Assembly: GCA_002483085.1 (NCBI GenBank)
Contig: DLHF01000017.1
Coordinates: 85,958-134,914, forward strand
Length of the DNA: 48,957 nt
Direction: 5' to 3'
Source: Ignavibacteria bacterium UBA7675
GTDB lineage: Bacteria > Bacteroidota > Ignavibacteria > Kapaibacteriales > UB7675
Under the pieces are notes generated by a model. That model worked only from the letters and a program-made list of their open reading frames with translations, searched no databases and was not told the origin of the DNA. The translations under genes and the position numbers were made by a program. Shown piece after piece: positions 25,645-33,707 of this stretch; positions within the stretch are counted from its first letter, which is position 1, and each line of letters begins with the position of its first letter.

Positions 25645-27093
25645 ATGATCCAGACGATACACAAGACCAAGATCATCTGTACAGTAGGACCAGCCATTTC
25701 ATCGAAAGAAAAAATTACGCAACTCATTCACGCCGGGGCAGATGCGTTCAGGCTGAATATGTCGCATGGTACACACGAAATACATTTGGAGTCTCTGCGC
25801 ATTATCCGCGCTGTAGAGCAGGAGCTGAAACACCATATCCCCATTATCGCCGATATTCAGGGTCCTAAAATCCGCGTGGGCGACCTCCCCGGCGATGGTG
25901 TAGTAAGCCTGCTCAACGGACGTGAAATTTTTCTGGCGGATGAAGCTGTATGGAAGAAAAAACAGCAACCTGCCGAACTTATTCCCGTGCGCTATCCTAC
26001 GATTGCCCGCGATGTACGCCCCGGCGATAATATCCTGTTCGACGACGGGCTGCTGAAAATACGTGTGATCGAGTCCGATGGCCAAGTGATAAAAGCGCTT
26101 GTAGTCAACGGTGGGCTGCTGAAATCGCGAAAAGGCATCAACCTGCCCAATGTCAATATCAGCCAGCCAGCTATTACTGCCAAAGATAAAAAAGACATGC
26201 TGTTTGCCATTCAGAACGGTTGCGATTATATCGCCGTGTCGTTTGTACGCAATGCCAACGACATGGTAAGCGCACGCACCTTTGTGCAGCAGCACGGTGG
26301 CCACTCATGGCTGATCGCAAAGATCGAAAAACAAGAAGCATTGGTAAACATCGAGAAGATCATCGATGTGTCGGATGCAATTATGGTGGCGCGAGGCGAT
26401 CTCGGCGTAGAGATACCAGCAGCGCAGGTGCCTATTGTGCAGAAACGCATTACGCGCTTGTGCAATGAACAGGCTAAGCCCGTGATCATCGCTACGCAAA
26501 TGCTCGAATCGATGGTGCACAATCCGCGACCTACACGCGCCGAGGCAAGCGACGTTGCCAATGCCGTGCTCGATGGTGCCGACGTGGTTATGCTCAGCGC
26601 AGAGACATCGGTGGGTGCTTGGCCGGTAGAAACTGTTGCCTATATGCGTATGATGTGCACAGAGGCCGAACAGGAATACTTCCACTCCCGCGCGCAGAAT
26701 CCACATGGACCGCGCAAAGCGATTACCGGCTCGCGTACCGACTCGATAGCGCGAGCAGTGGCGACAATTACCGAAGAAATGTATATTAATGGAATTGCTT
26801 CGCTTACGTACACGGGGCGCACAGTGCTGTTTATTTCCAGCCGCCGTCCGGCAATTCCCATCATCTCTTTTACTGTCACCGACGAAACCTGCCGCAAGGT
26901 GAATCTGATGTGGGGCGTGCGCGGTGTAAAGCTCGAACGGCTTGGCACAAGCGACGAAACCATCGAGATGATGAAAGCCGAAATGCTGAAGCAAGGCCTG
27001 TTCTCGCCTGGTTCTACAGTGATTATGACAATCGGGCGCCCGTTGGAGTCGCACTCGCGAACGAATATGATCTCGATTGAGAAATTAGAGTAA
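25645..27093 (+). CDS. pyk: Pyruvate kinase
   Basis: About 482 residues from ATG 25645, preferred over the in-frame 25591 because the enzyme family begins right here (KTKIICTVGPA). Converts phosphoenolpyruvate and ADP to pyruvate and ATP. Readable landmarks: FRLNMSHG, IIADIQGPKIRVG, the catalytic IAKIEKQEAL, MVARGDLGVEI, the ATQMLESM helix and DVVMLSAETSVGAWPVE. The C-terminal effector domain is present (VLFISSRRPAIPIISF to MTIGRP). It ends the glycolytic run that starts with pfkA. Confidence 0.95.
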   Translation: MIQTIHKTKIICTVGPAISSKEKITQLIHAGADAFRLNMSHGTHEIHLESLRIIRAVEQELKHHIPIIADIQGPKIRVGDLPGDGVVSLLNGREIFLADEAVWKKKQQPAELIPVRYPTIARDVRPGDNILFDDGLLKIRVIESDGQVIKALVVNGGLLKSRKGINLPNVNISQPAITAKDKKDMLFAIQNGCDYIAVSFVRNANDMVSARTFVQQHGGHSWLIAKIEKQEALVNIEKIIDVSDAIMVARGDLGVEIPAAQVPIVQKRITRLCNEQAKPVIIATQMLESMVHNPRPTRAEASDVANAVLDGADVVMLSAETSVGAWPVETVAYMRMMCTEAEQEYFHSRAQNPHGPRKAITGSRTDSIARAVATITEEMYINGIASLTYTGRTVLFISSRRPAIPIISFTVTDETCRKVNLMWGVRGVKLERLGTSDETIEMMKAEMLKQGLFSPGSTVIMTIGRPLESHSRTNMISIEKLE

Positions 27094-27278
27094 GGACGCC
27101 GAAAAAGTGATGGGCTTGTGCAGAAGTTGCAAGAGCATTGCATAGATGAAAAGATCGTGTGCGCTCATCCAAATGTCTCCGCAGTGCAATTCCGGCATAC
27201 TGCTGCTGGTCGCCGTGCCTGCGCATCGCTACTGTAAAGCGGTGCGCAGGCGAGCATCAGAGCTTCTGTAGCGCTGTA

Positions 27279-27354
27279 GTTCACCGTAAGAGCGATGCGA
27301 AGACGAGGTACTGCGCGGTGTAGAAACAGCAACCTCGGAAAGAGACCAAAGCAC
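27279..27354 (+). repeat. Dispersed intergenic repeat, copy D
   Basis: Reads TTCACCG, then TACTGCGCGGTGTAGAAAC, then AGAGACCAAAGCACA: the same order of words as the reference copy but more diverged. It lies between the convergent pyk and MscS genes. Confidence 0.5.
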
Positions 27355-27392
27355 ACACATCATCTCTTCGGCGTTTGTTATCTCCTCTTGGC

Positions 27393-28508
27393 TTATTCTT
27401 CCCCGCTCTTTCCCACTATTCTTATCACCTGCTCATTGTCTATCTGCACTGTGCGGATGGGGAATGGAATATTGATACCTTCTTCGCGGAAACGATAAAA
27501 TACTCTTTTCATCACGGCGTGGCGTGCAATCCCTTGGTTCTCAAAACTGTTCACCGAGAAGCTCACAAAAAAGTTCAGTGATGAATCGGCAAACATGGTA
27601 AAGCGCACAACAGGCTCGGGCACACGCAGCAATCCACGAATTTTATCTGTGGGCTGGTTCTCCTGTTCTGCTTCAACTGGGTCGTCGTGTCCATAATCCC
27701 TAATCACAGAATACAGCACGCGCTCTACATGCTCGGGATCGCTGCGATAATCCACTCCGACATCCACCCTTGCCCGCACGAGAGGTACCGGCAAGAAATA
27801 ATTGGTAATAGTAGATTGCGACAGCTTGTTGTTGGGAATGATCACTAGGTTTTCGTCGAATGGCTTGATGGATGTATTACGCCACCCAATATCTACGACA
27901 AAGCCTTCTATGTTGCTTTCTAACTTGATATAATCGCCTACCCGTATTTGGTTGGCAAGAGTGATGTATATCCCGGCGAACATATTCGATAGCGTATCCT
28001 GTAGCGCCAGAGCGACAGCAAGACCGCCCACACCGAGAGCAGTAATCATGGGTGTAATCGAAATGCCAAAGAAGCTGAGGACAGTAATAACGCCGATCAC
28101 ATATATCACGATCTGGACAATCTTTCTCGTAAGCGAGGTGAAAGCCATTGTGCTACCAGACATCGTAGCGCGCATCTTGATAATCCCCGTGAGCAGCATA
28201 ACCGTAGCTCGCGCCAGCACCAATACCACCACAGCGAGCAACACCGGGCGGATATAAGGCATCACAACTGGAGCATAGGGCGTAATATCGAGCGCCATGA
28301 ACAAACCAGCGATCACGACAAGAGGAAGACTAATACGCACTAGCACGGCAACGAATATGTCGTCGTATTCGCTGGGTGTGCGGTCTGCTAGCCTGCCAAG
28401 TAAACTGCGGATTGCCCAGCGCAATACTATTCCCACAAAAACAGCGGCTACTACAATGCTGGTAGGCAGGAGAATATTGGGAAAATATTGTTCAAAAAAT
28501 GTGTTCAT
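27393..28508 (-). CDS. MscS-type mechanosensitive ion channel
   Basis: 371 residues from ATG 28508 (GGAG at good spacing). Inner-membrane channel expected to open on membrane tension and release solutes during osmotic downshock. Four to five membrane spans fill residues 10-175. The pore helix is Gly/Ala-rich (ITALGVGGLAVALALQDTL), followed by the beta domain (QIRVGDYIKLE, then EGFVVDIGWRNTSIK, then VIIPNNKLSQSTITNY). The C-terminal alpha/beta domain ends at about 365. The gene converges on pyk and diverges from the small membrane protein. Confidence 0.93.
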   Translation of the reverse strand: MNTFFEQYFPNILLPTSIVVAAVFVGIVLRWAIRSLLGRLADRTPSEYDDIFVAVLVRISLPLVVIAGLFMALDITPYAPVVMPYIRPVLLAVVVLVLARATVMLLTGIIKMRATMSGSTMAFTSLTRKIVQIVIYVIGVITVLSFFGISITPMITALGVGGLAVALALQDTLSNMFAGIYITLANQIRVGDYIKLESNIEGFVVDIGWRNTSIKPFDENLVIIPNNKLSQSTITNYFLPVPLVRARVDVGVDYRSDPEHVERVLYSVIRDYGHDDPVEAEQENQPTDKIRGLLRVPEPVVRFTMFADSSLNFFVSFSVNSFENQGIARHAVMKRVFYRFREEGINIPFPIRTVQIDNEQVIRIVGKSGEE

Positions 28509-28658
28509 AGAATACTCCAATAATAGCGTTTCGTTCCGGCGCACAGCCGACAACTGCCTCCAAGGAACAATCAATATTCACACGTCGTACATCTCAGACC
28601 GGGACAGAATACTCGGCTCAACAACAGGAATACGTAACCCCGAATGAACGGAGAAATC

Positions 28659-28856
28659 ATGGTTTCGCAGATGATGATTACTATAGGCGCGCTGATAGTC
28701 GCCGGTTCTTTTATCGCCATGTTTTTTACGCCGATAAGTGGGACGCTTATCACCACTGCAATCATCGGCAGTATTATTATGGCAGGCGGTATGTTTGCCA
28801 AGTCAACACGCTCGGGCGACGATATTCCCGGCATGAAAAACGACGGTCTGCTGTAG
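28659..28856 (+). CDS. Small two-span membrane protein
   Basis: 65 residues from ATG 28659, chosen because ACGGAG stands just before it; an in-frame ATG at 28644 has no binding site. Two hydrophobic segments with glycines (ITIGALIVAGSFIAMFF and LITTAIIGSIIMAGGMF) make a hairpin in the inner membrane, with a charged tail (AKSTRSGDD). I recognise no family. A hairpin overlaps its stop codon and probably terminates it. Confidence 0.65.
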   Translation: MVSQMMITIGALIVAGSFIAMFFTPISGTLITTAIIGSIIMAGGMFAKSTRSGDDIPGMKNDGLL

Positions 28857-28888
28857 GTAAACTCCGCTGGAATAAACCTACAACAGAC
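28846..28888 (+). terminator. Hairpin overlapping the stop of the small membrane protein gene
   Basis: GTCTGCTGTAGGT at 28846-28858 pairs with ACCTACAACAGAC at 28876-28888 with one mismatch. The T-run is poor (ATTATAC), so this is a likely but not textbook terminator. Confidence 0.5.
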
Positions 28889-28895
28889 ATTATAC

Positions 28896-28923
28896 ATGAG
28901 AGGTTCCCCAAAGAGTCTCTCAT
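28896..28923 (-). terminator. Hairpin at the 3' end of the malic enzyme gene
   Basis: On the minus strand ATGAGAG (28923-28917) pairs with CTCTCAT (28902-28896), starting five bases past the malic enzyme stop at 28928-28930. No T-run follows. Confidence 0.4.
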
Positions 28924-28927
28924 CAGT

Positions 28928-31222
28928 TCATCCTAATTCTACCAAGTCCTTGTCCATAGCTTCGTCAGCGCAGATAGCTGCCATATTCACAATCTCCTGC
29001 ACACCGGCATCGCGTTCGAGGATATACACGGGCTTGTCTATGCCCACGAGAATTGGCCCTACAGCTTCTGCTTCACCCACACGCATCAGCAATTTGTAGG
29101 CGATATTTGCCGAATTGAGCTCCGGGAAAATAAGCACTGTAGCATTGCCTCCGACAGAGCTAAACGGGAACTGCTCTTGCGCCTTGTCGGGAAAAATGGC
29201 AGTGTCGGCCTGCATCTCGCCATCGATAACAAGGTGCGGGCGCTTTTTCCGCACAATGTCAATCGCCGTGTGGATTTTGTTCACGCTGTCGTCGCGCGTG
29301 GTGCCAAAATCGCTGAACGACAGCATGGCAATTCTCGGCTCTACGTGAAAGCGCTCGGCTGCTTCGGCGGTCATCATGGCAATGTCGGCAAGCTCTTCAG
29401 CAGAAGGATTGATAGTAATACTCGTGTCGGCAAAGAACAGCGTATCGCCGCGCTTGGTCATGAGAATATACATGCCTGCTACACGCGAGTAGCGGCTGTC
29501 GGTACCGATAATTTCTAGCGCAGGGCGCACTGTTTCGTCGTAGCGCTGATTGAGCCCAGAGAGCAGCCCATCGGCATCGCCCATGTGTACCATCATCGCA
29601 CCGTAATAAGGACGCCTGCGTATCATCTTCTGAGCTTCTGGCAGGGTAATGCCCTTGCGCTGGCGAAGCTGTGCAAGGCGCCGTGCATACTCGATGTTCG
29701 TGATGCTGTACGTATCGATAATCTCAAAGGGCTTCGCGTCTACATTGAGCTGCCGTGCAATATTTTCGATCTTATCGCGGTTGCCGAGCAATATTGGAAT
29801 GCCAATGCCTTCGTCCACGATGATTTCCGCTGCGCGAATAACCTTCGGCTCTTCGCCGTCGGTAAGCACAAGGCGTTTTTTTACTCTGCGGCGGACAACA
29901 CCACTTATCACTCGTGCTACGAATTGTTTAGCCTTGCCCTGGCGTGCCTGCAACTGATGCTCGTACTCTTCAAAGTCTGTAATAATTTTGCGCGCCACTC
30001 CTGTGTCGATGGCTGCACGAGCCACGGCAGGAGCTACAGTGGTAAGCACACGCGGGTCGAGCGGTTTCGGGATAATATAAGAACGCCCGAAGCGCATAGT
30101 TTCATCGCCATAGGCACGCAGTACCGATTCCGGTGGCTCGCTTTTGGCGAGGTCGGCAAGCGCAAAGGCGGCAGCCAACTTCATGTCGTCGTTTATAGCT
30201 TTTGCGCGCACATCAAGAGCACCGCGAAAGATGTAGGGAAAGCCGAGCACATTGTTCACCTGGTTTGGGAAATCGCTGCGGCCTGTAGCTACAATCACGT
30301 CGCTGCGCACCGACGACGCATCGTTGTATGTGATTTCGGGGTCGGGATTGGCGAGCGCAAATACAATGGGATTGGGCGGCATCGAGGCAATCATCTCTTC
30401 GGTGACAATACCGCCGATGCTGAGCCCCAAGAACAAATCGGCTATTTTCATCATGTCTGCAAGAGTCGCCGGGCCAGTGCCGTTGGCAAATTCTTGCTTG
30501 AACGGATTCATGCCGACTTCGCGACCGGGATAAATGAGCCCGTGCTCGTCGCACATGTAAATGTTTTCTTTTTTTACGCCCAGCAGCAGATAAAACCGGC
30601 AGCAGGAGATTGCAGCCGCACCACCGCCGCTGTTGACAATGATAATTTCATCTGTCTTTTTTTTCTGGATTTCGCACGCGTTCAGCAAAGCTGCGCCGGT
30701 AATAATCGCTGTGCCGTGCTGGTCGTCGTGGAACACAGGTATCTGCATGCGGCGCTGTAGCTCCTGCTCGATGTAAAAGCATTCGGGGGATTTAATGTCT
30801 TCCAGATTAATCCCGCCAAAGGTCGGCTCCAGGTTCGCTACAGTGTTGATGAATTCGTCGGGGTCTTGTGTCTTTATTTCGATGTCAAATACATCAATAT
30901 CCGAGAATTTTTTGAACAAAACACCCTTGCCTTCCATCACAGGCTTCGATGCCGAGGCGCCGATATTGCCCAGCCCAAGTACCGCTGTGCCATTGGAAAT
31001 AACAGCTACGAGATTGCCCTTTGCAGTGTATTCGTACACGAGCTCTTCGTCTCTGGCAATTTCACGGCATGGCTCGGCAACACCGGGAGAGTAGGCAAGC
31101 GAGAGTTCGTATTGGGTGCTGCACGGCTTGGTAGGCACCACTTCTATTTTTCCCTTCCGGCCCGAGGAATGATAAGCAAGGGCTTCTTCAGGACGGATCT
31201 TCTTCTTCGCCATAACGGACAT
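28928..31222 (-). CDS. maeB: NADP-type malic enzyme fused to phosphotransacetylase-like domain
   Basis: 764 residues, the length of the MaeB type. Decarboxylates malate to pyruvate, giving NAD(P)H. The catalytic half (1-430) shows YSPGVAEPC, GNLVAVISNGTAVLGLGNIG, FKKFSDIDVFDIE, FHDDQHGTAI and a dinucleotide site IIVNSGGGAAAISC (usually NGAGAAG). The C-terminal half (about 440-764) has the phosphotransacetylase fold (ILGNRDKIENIARQLNV, then ADGLLSGLNQRYDETVRPAL, then LIFPELNSANIAYKLL); in this family it is regulatory rather than catalytic. ATG 31222 has AAGGTGT upstream. It links the TCA cycle (see fumC) with pyruvate. Confidence 0.95.
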   Translation of the reverse strand: MSVMAKKKIRPEEALAYHSSGRKGKIEVVPTKPCSTQYELSLAYSPGVAEPCREIARDEELVYEYTAKGNLVAVISNGTAVLGLGNIGASASKPVMEGKGVLFKKFSDIDVFDIEIKTQDPDEFINTVANLEPTFGGINLEDIKSPECFYIEQELQRRMQIPVFHDDQHGTAIITGAALLNACEIQKKKTDEIIIVNSGGGAAAISCCRFYLLLGVKKENIYMCDEHGLIYPGREVGMNPFKQEFANGTGPATLADMMKIADLFLGLSIGGIVTEEMIASMPPNPIVFALANPDPEITYNDASSVRSDVIVATGRSDFPNQVNNVLGFPYIFRGALDVRAKAINDDMKLAAAFALADLAKSEPPESVLRAYGDETMRFGRSYIIPKPLDPRVLTTVAPAVARAAIDTGVARKIITDFEEYEHQLQARQGKAKQFVARVISGVVRRRVKKRLVLTDGEEPKVIRAAEIIVDEGIGIPILLGNRDKIENIARQLNVDAKPFEIIDTYSITNIEYARRLAQLRQRKGITLPEAQKMIRRRPYYGAMMVHMGDADGLLSGLNQRYDETVRPALEIIGTDSRYSRVAGMYILMTKRGDTLFFADTSITINPSAEELADIAMMTAEAAERFHVEPRIAMLSFSDFGTTRDDSVNKIHTAIDIVRKKRPHLVIDGEMQADTAIFPDKAQEQFPFSSVGGNATVLIFPELNSANIAYKLLMRVGEAEAVGPILVGIDKPVYILERDAGVQEIVNMAAICADEAMDKDLVELG

Positions 31223-31268
31223 GAGGACACACCTTATTTCGTGATCGAATGCACATTATCACGGCGGT

Positions 31269-31310
31269 ACACATGGCAACCAGCCGTGGCGTTCCGCGCT
31301 GCACAGAACT
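31269..31310 (+). repeat. Possible decayed copy of the dispersed repeat
   Basis: ACCAGCCGTGGCG followed by CGCGCTGCACAGAACTACAA resembles left arm plus core of the reference copy with several changes. Tentative. Confidence 0.25.
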
Positions 31311-31311
31311 A

Positions 31312-31319
31312 CAAACATA
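31312..31319 (-). promoter_or_regulatory. Possible -7 element upstream of the malic enzyme gene
   Basis: TATGTTTG on the minus strand matches TAnnTTTG, about 90 bases before ATG 31222. No TTG is found at the expected distance, so support is weak. Confidence 0.3.
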
Positions 31320-31341
31320 CGATTTTTCCGTGTTTGCTCTG

Positions 31342-31863
31342 TTACACGCCTTTGCTGCCAACTGCGATCTGCATACAATTGAAGTCTACATAGCGGTCGT
31401 TTACCTTCATCGAGCGGGGCTCTATGCCGTAGCTCGCAAAGCCGAGAGATACGTATAAACGGCATGCCGATTCGTTGTCGGCAGTCACCCGTAGTGATAC
31501 AATTTCAACTCCGTCCATATGCTCCGCACGAGCCAAAACCTCTCTCATCATCAGTTTTGCGATGCCCCGGCCACGACGCTCCGGCACAACATACACGCCC
31601 CACAATATGGCGCGGTGTCGAAATTTTAGCGACATCTCTTGGCGCAGCCCAACTATGCCCACGAGTTCGCTGCCCTCAAATGCCCCGAGTAGGAGCCCGG
31701 CTGTACCTGCGCTCATGCGATCTTCTATCGTTGCGGCTCTGCTTTTCTCTTCCTCTTCATTGCTTCCGAACGACAGAGGCTCTTCGCGTATGGAACGCAG
31801 GCGAACCTCGATAAATTGCGATATGTCGCCGGCAGTAAGCACGCGAATAGTGCTCCTGCCCAT
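31342..31863 (-). CDS. GNAT-family N-acetyltransferase
   Basis: About 173 residues. Transfers an acetyl group from acetyl-CoA to an unknown amine. The fold is readable: start strand STIRVLTAGDISQFIEVRLR, middle strands LLLGAFEGSELVGIVGLRQE and AILWGVYVVPERRGRGIAK (the acetyl-CoA pyrophosphate loop, R/Q-x-x-G-x-G/A, here RRGRGIA), then the C-terminal VTADNESACRLYVSLGF typical of ribosomal-protein-type GNATs. I take ATG 31863 (AAAGGAAAG just upstream); ATG 31890 in the same frame, with AAGG, is nearly as good. Substrate unknown. Confidence 0.88.
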   Translation of the reverse strand: MGRSTIRVLTAGDISQFIEVRLRSIREEPLSFGSNEEEEKSRAATIEDRMSAGTAGLLLGAFEGSELVGIVGLRQEMSLKFRHRAILWGVYVVPERRGRGIAKLMMREVLARAEHMDGVEIVSLRVTADNESACRLYVSLGFASYGIEPRSMKVNDRYVDFNCMQIAVGSKGV

Positions 31864-32054
31864 TGCACTTTCCTTTTCTGAAGCATTCATACTGGCCTTG
31901 CCATTGTGTTTACAGTTGCTGATGAGTAGTTGAGAAAATGAGAAAAGAGAATTGTGGCACGGGCGTCTTCGCACGGGTCTTCGGTCGCTGTCACCGGTCG
32001 CAACCCCGCTACGACAAACCCCGACCAGCTATGCGCGGTTGCCGAAGCACATCT

Positions 32055-32588
32055 TTATTGCCGTGCGGTCGCATTGTGCTGTTTGCTATGTTGAAGCGAA
32101 GCTCTGTGTACCCCAGCTCCGATCAAACCGAGTGCAATACCAATACTCCAGCTCGCCCAATCGTTCCACAGCCAGAGCTTGAACACAGTAGTCTCTATAA
32201 GCAAAACGCCTGCCGCATAGCGGTACAACTGCTCGCGTGTAGTAAATGCGGTATAGACCAAAAATAGCATGTGGCCGGAATAGGAGAACAGAGGTAGAGG
32301 TATCATACGCAAGGCCGACAATCCAAGCACAAGTACGTCGGTGGCCAGCGCACTGGGCTTCCACAAAACAGGTTCGGCAACACGCGCCCTGAGCCACAAA
32401 AACGCTTGGAACCAGAGTGGCGCTATATACAGCAGCAACATACGCCGAGTTGGCGAGTCTTCCACTTGTACACCAGCAACAAGTACAGGTAGTGTTACCA
32501 CCACGCCGATGAAAAGCAGCACATGCCGCAGCACCAACTGATAACGTATAAGCATATCTGTTATCGGTATCGGCAGGCGAATACCCAT
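32055..32588 (-). CDS. Multi-span membrane protein, unknown family
   Basis: 177 residues from ATG 32588 (GGAG upstream). Five or so hydrophobic spans: VLLFIGVVVTLPVLVAGV, MLLLYIAPLWFQAFLWL, ATDVLVLGLSAL, YSGHMLFLVYTAF, and a C-terminal IGIALGLIGAG. I recognise no family or conserved motif. It starts 16 bases past the stop of the PaiB-like gene, so the two are probably co-transcribed. Confidence 0.65.
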   Translation of the reverse strand: MGIRLPIPITDMLIRYQLVLRHVLLFIGVVVTLPVLVAGVQVEDSPTRRMLLLYIAPLWFQAFLWLRARVAEPVLWKPSALATDVLVLGLSALRMIPLPLFSYSGHMLFLVYTAFTTREQLYRYAAGVLLIETTVFKLWLWNDWASWSIGIALGLIGAGVHRASLQHSKQHNATARQ

Positions 32589-32604
32589 GTAGATTCTCCG
32601 GCGA

Positions 32605-33231
32605 CTACTTTTCTCCCAGTGCATCTCGCATCATCGACGCCATGTCGCGCTGCCCTTGGTCGGCAGAATGTTCGAGTGCACGGATGACACCCTGTCGGTC
32701 TTCCACAGATCGATTCTGGTTGAGCTTAAACTTTCCTTCGAGCCGGAGAATAGGAATCTCGATGCCCACAATAGCCTGTAAGTCGGCTCGCATATAAGCA
32801 TCAGCAAGCGAGCGATCCCATGTAGAACCTACAGCCGTCTCGTGCAAATCGGTAAGCATGTCCACAATCGGGCGCAAAACGGCTGGCTCGTGGATAACTG
32901 TAGGTATGCCGCAAGCGTGCACTGCCGCGTAGTTCCACGTCGGCACAGCTACCTGGTCGGCATACCATGCAGGCGAGATATACGAATGCGGGCCGGAGAA
33001 CACCACAAGTGCCATTGTTGTGCTGTCGAACATTTTCCAATGGGGATTCGCACGGGCCATGTGCGCGATCAGCGTGCCGTGCAGACCGCGTGTTTCGTCG
33101 TACAAAAACGGTATGTGCGTAGCATGAGGAGTCCCCTCGTAAGTGCTGAACAGCACAGCAAAATTGTACTGCCGCATGAATGCATGCAGTACCGTGGTGT
33201 CGTCGATACGATTGGAGGCAGGGATATACAT
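32605..33231 (-). CDS. PaiB-like FMN-binding protein
   Basis: 208 residues. Member of the FMN-binding split-barrel family named after Bacillus PaiB, described there as a negative regulator of sporulation and protease genes; most members are flavin-binding proteins of unsettled function. Start at ATG 33231 because relatives begin MYIP. Landmarks: HATHIPFLYDE, the substrate-like HMARANPHWKMF, ALVVFSGPHSYISPAWYA, VPTWNYAAVHACG, and the C-terminal ILRLEGKFKLNQNRSVEDR. It is followed at 16 bases by the membrane protein gene. Confidence 0.9.
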   Translation of the reverse strand: MYIPASNRIDDTTVLHAFMRQYNFAVLFSTYEGTPHATHIPFLYDETRGLHGTLIAHMARANPHWKMFDSTTMALVVFSGPHSYISPAWYADQVAVPTWNYAAVHACGIPTVIHEPAVLRPIVDMLTDLHETAVGSTWDRSLADAYMRADLQAIVGIEIPILRLEGKFKLNQNRSVEDRQGVIRALEHSADQGQRDMASMMRDALGEK

Positions 33232-33707
33232 AGGTTCTAACCAATTGTAGTACAAAGCGCAATATAACCGCGCTTACAGGTGCAAAACAATCCCCCTAAC
33301 GCCCATCAGTTACCGCAAAACCGGAAAATTTGTCCCCTTTTTGGGGATTTCTTTTTGTTATGTCTGCCGTTTGCAGTACCCCTATCGGTAAAAAGCTATT
33401 TAATTCTCTAAAAAAATCGGCTTTTACTCACTTTTTTCTACTTTTTGCAGTAGTCTCTTGCAGTCAGCTTTACCGGGAATTACAAACGTGTGCTAAATTC
33501 AGAAATACAGCGTATTGTGCAAATAAATAGTCTAAACAGCACTGAACTGAGCCGCAGTATTGCATCAGAGAATCAACAGACGGCTGCCGGAAGATACCGC
33601 CCACGGCACTACGACCCGGCACATCGAGTACCGGAATTGTCAGGATTGGTGGTCGCGAATCGGAAAGACAGAAGCACCACGGCACTGCGTTGCGGGAGCA
33701 ATACTAC
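33232..33707. other. AT-rich intergenic stretch
   Basis: About 475 bases between divergent paiB-like (left) and the end of nrfA (right). The middle (about 33300-33530) is visibly richer in A/T than its surroundings. A terminator-like hairpin with no upstream rightward gene is listed separately. No credible coding frame. Confidence 0.45.
33331..33357 (+). terminator. Orphan terminator-like hairpin
   Basis: TCCCC and GGGGA (33333-33337 and 33343-33347) flank a TTTTT loop, followed by TTTCTTTTTG. There is no rightward gene before it, so it may end a short RNA or antisense transcript, or be chance; the stem is only five base pairs. Confidence 0.3.

Noticed and set aside
29585..30760. Rightward 391-codon open frame opposite the malic enzyme
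   Set aside because: The malic enzyme frame carries all family motifs; the antisense frame has none and no binding site.
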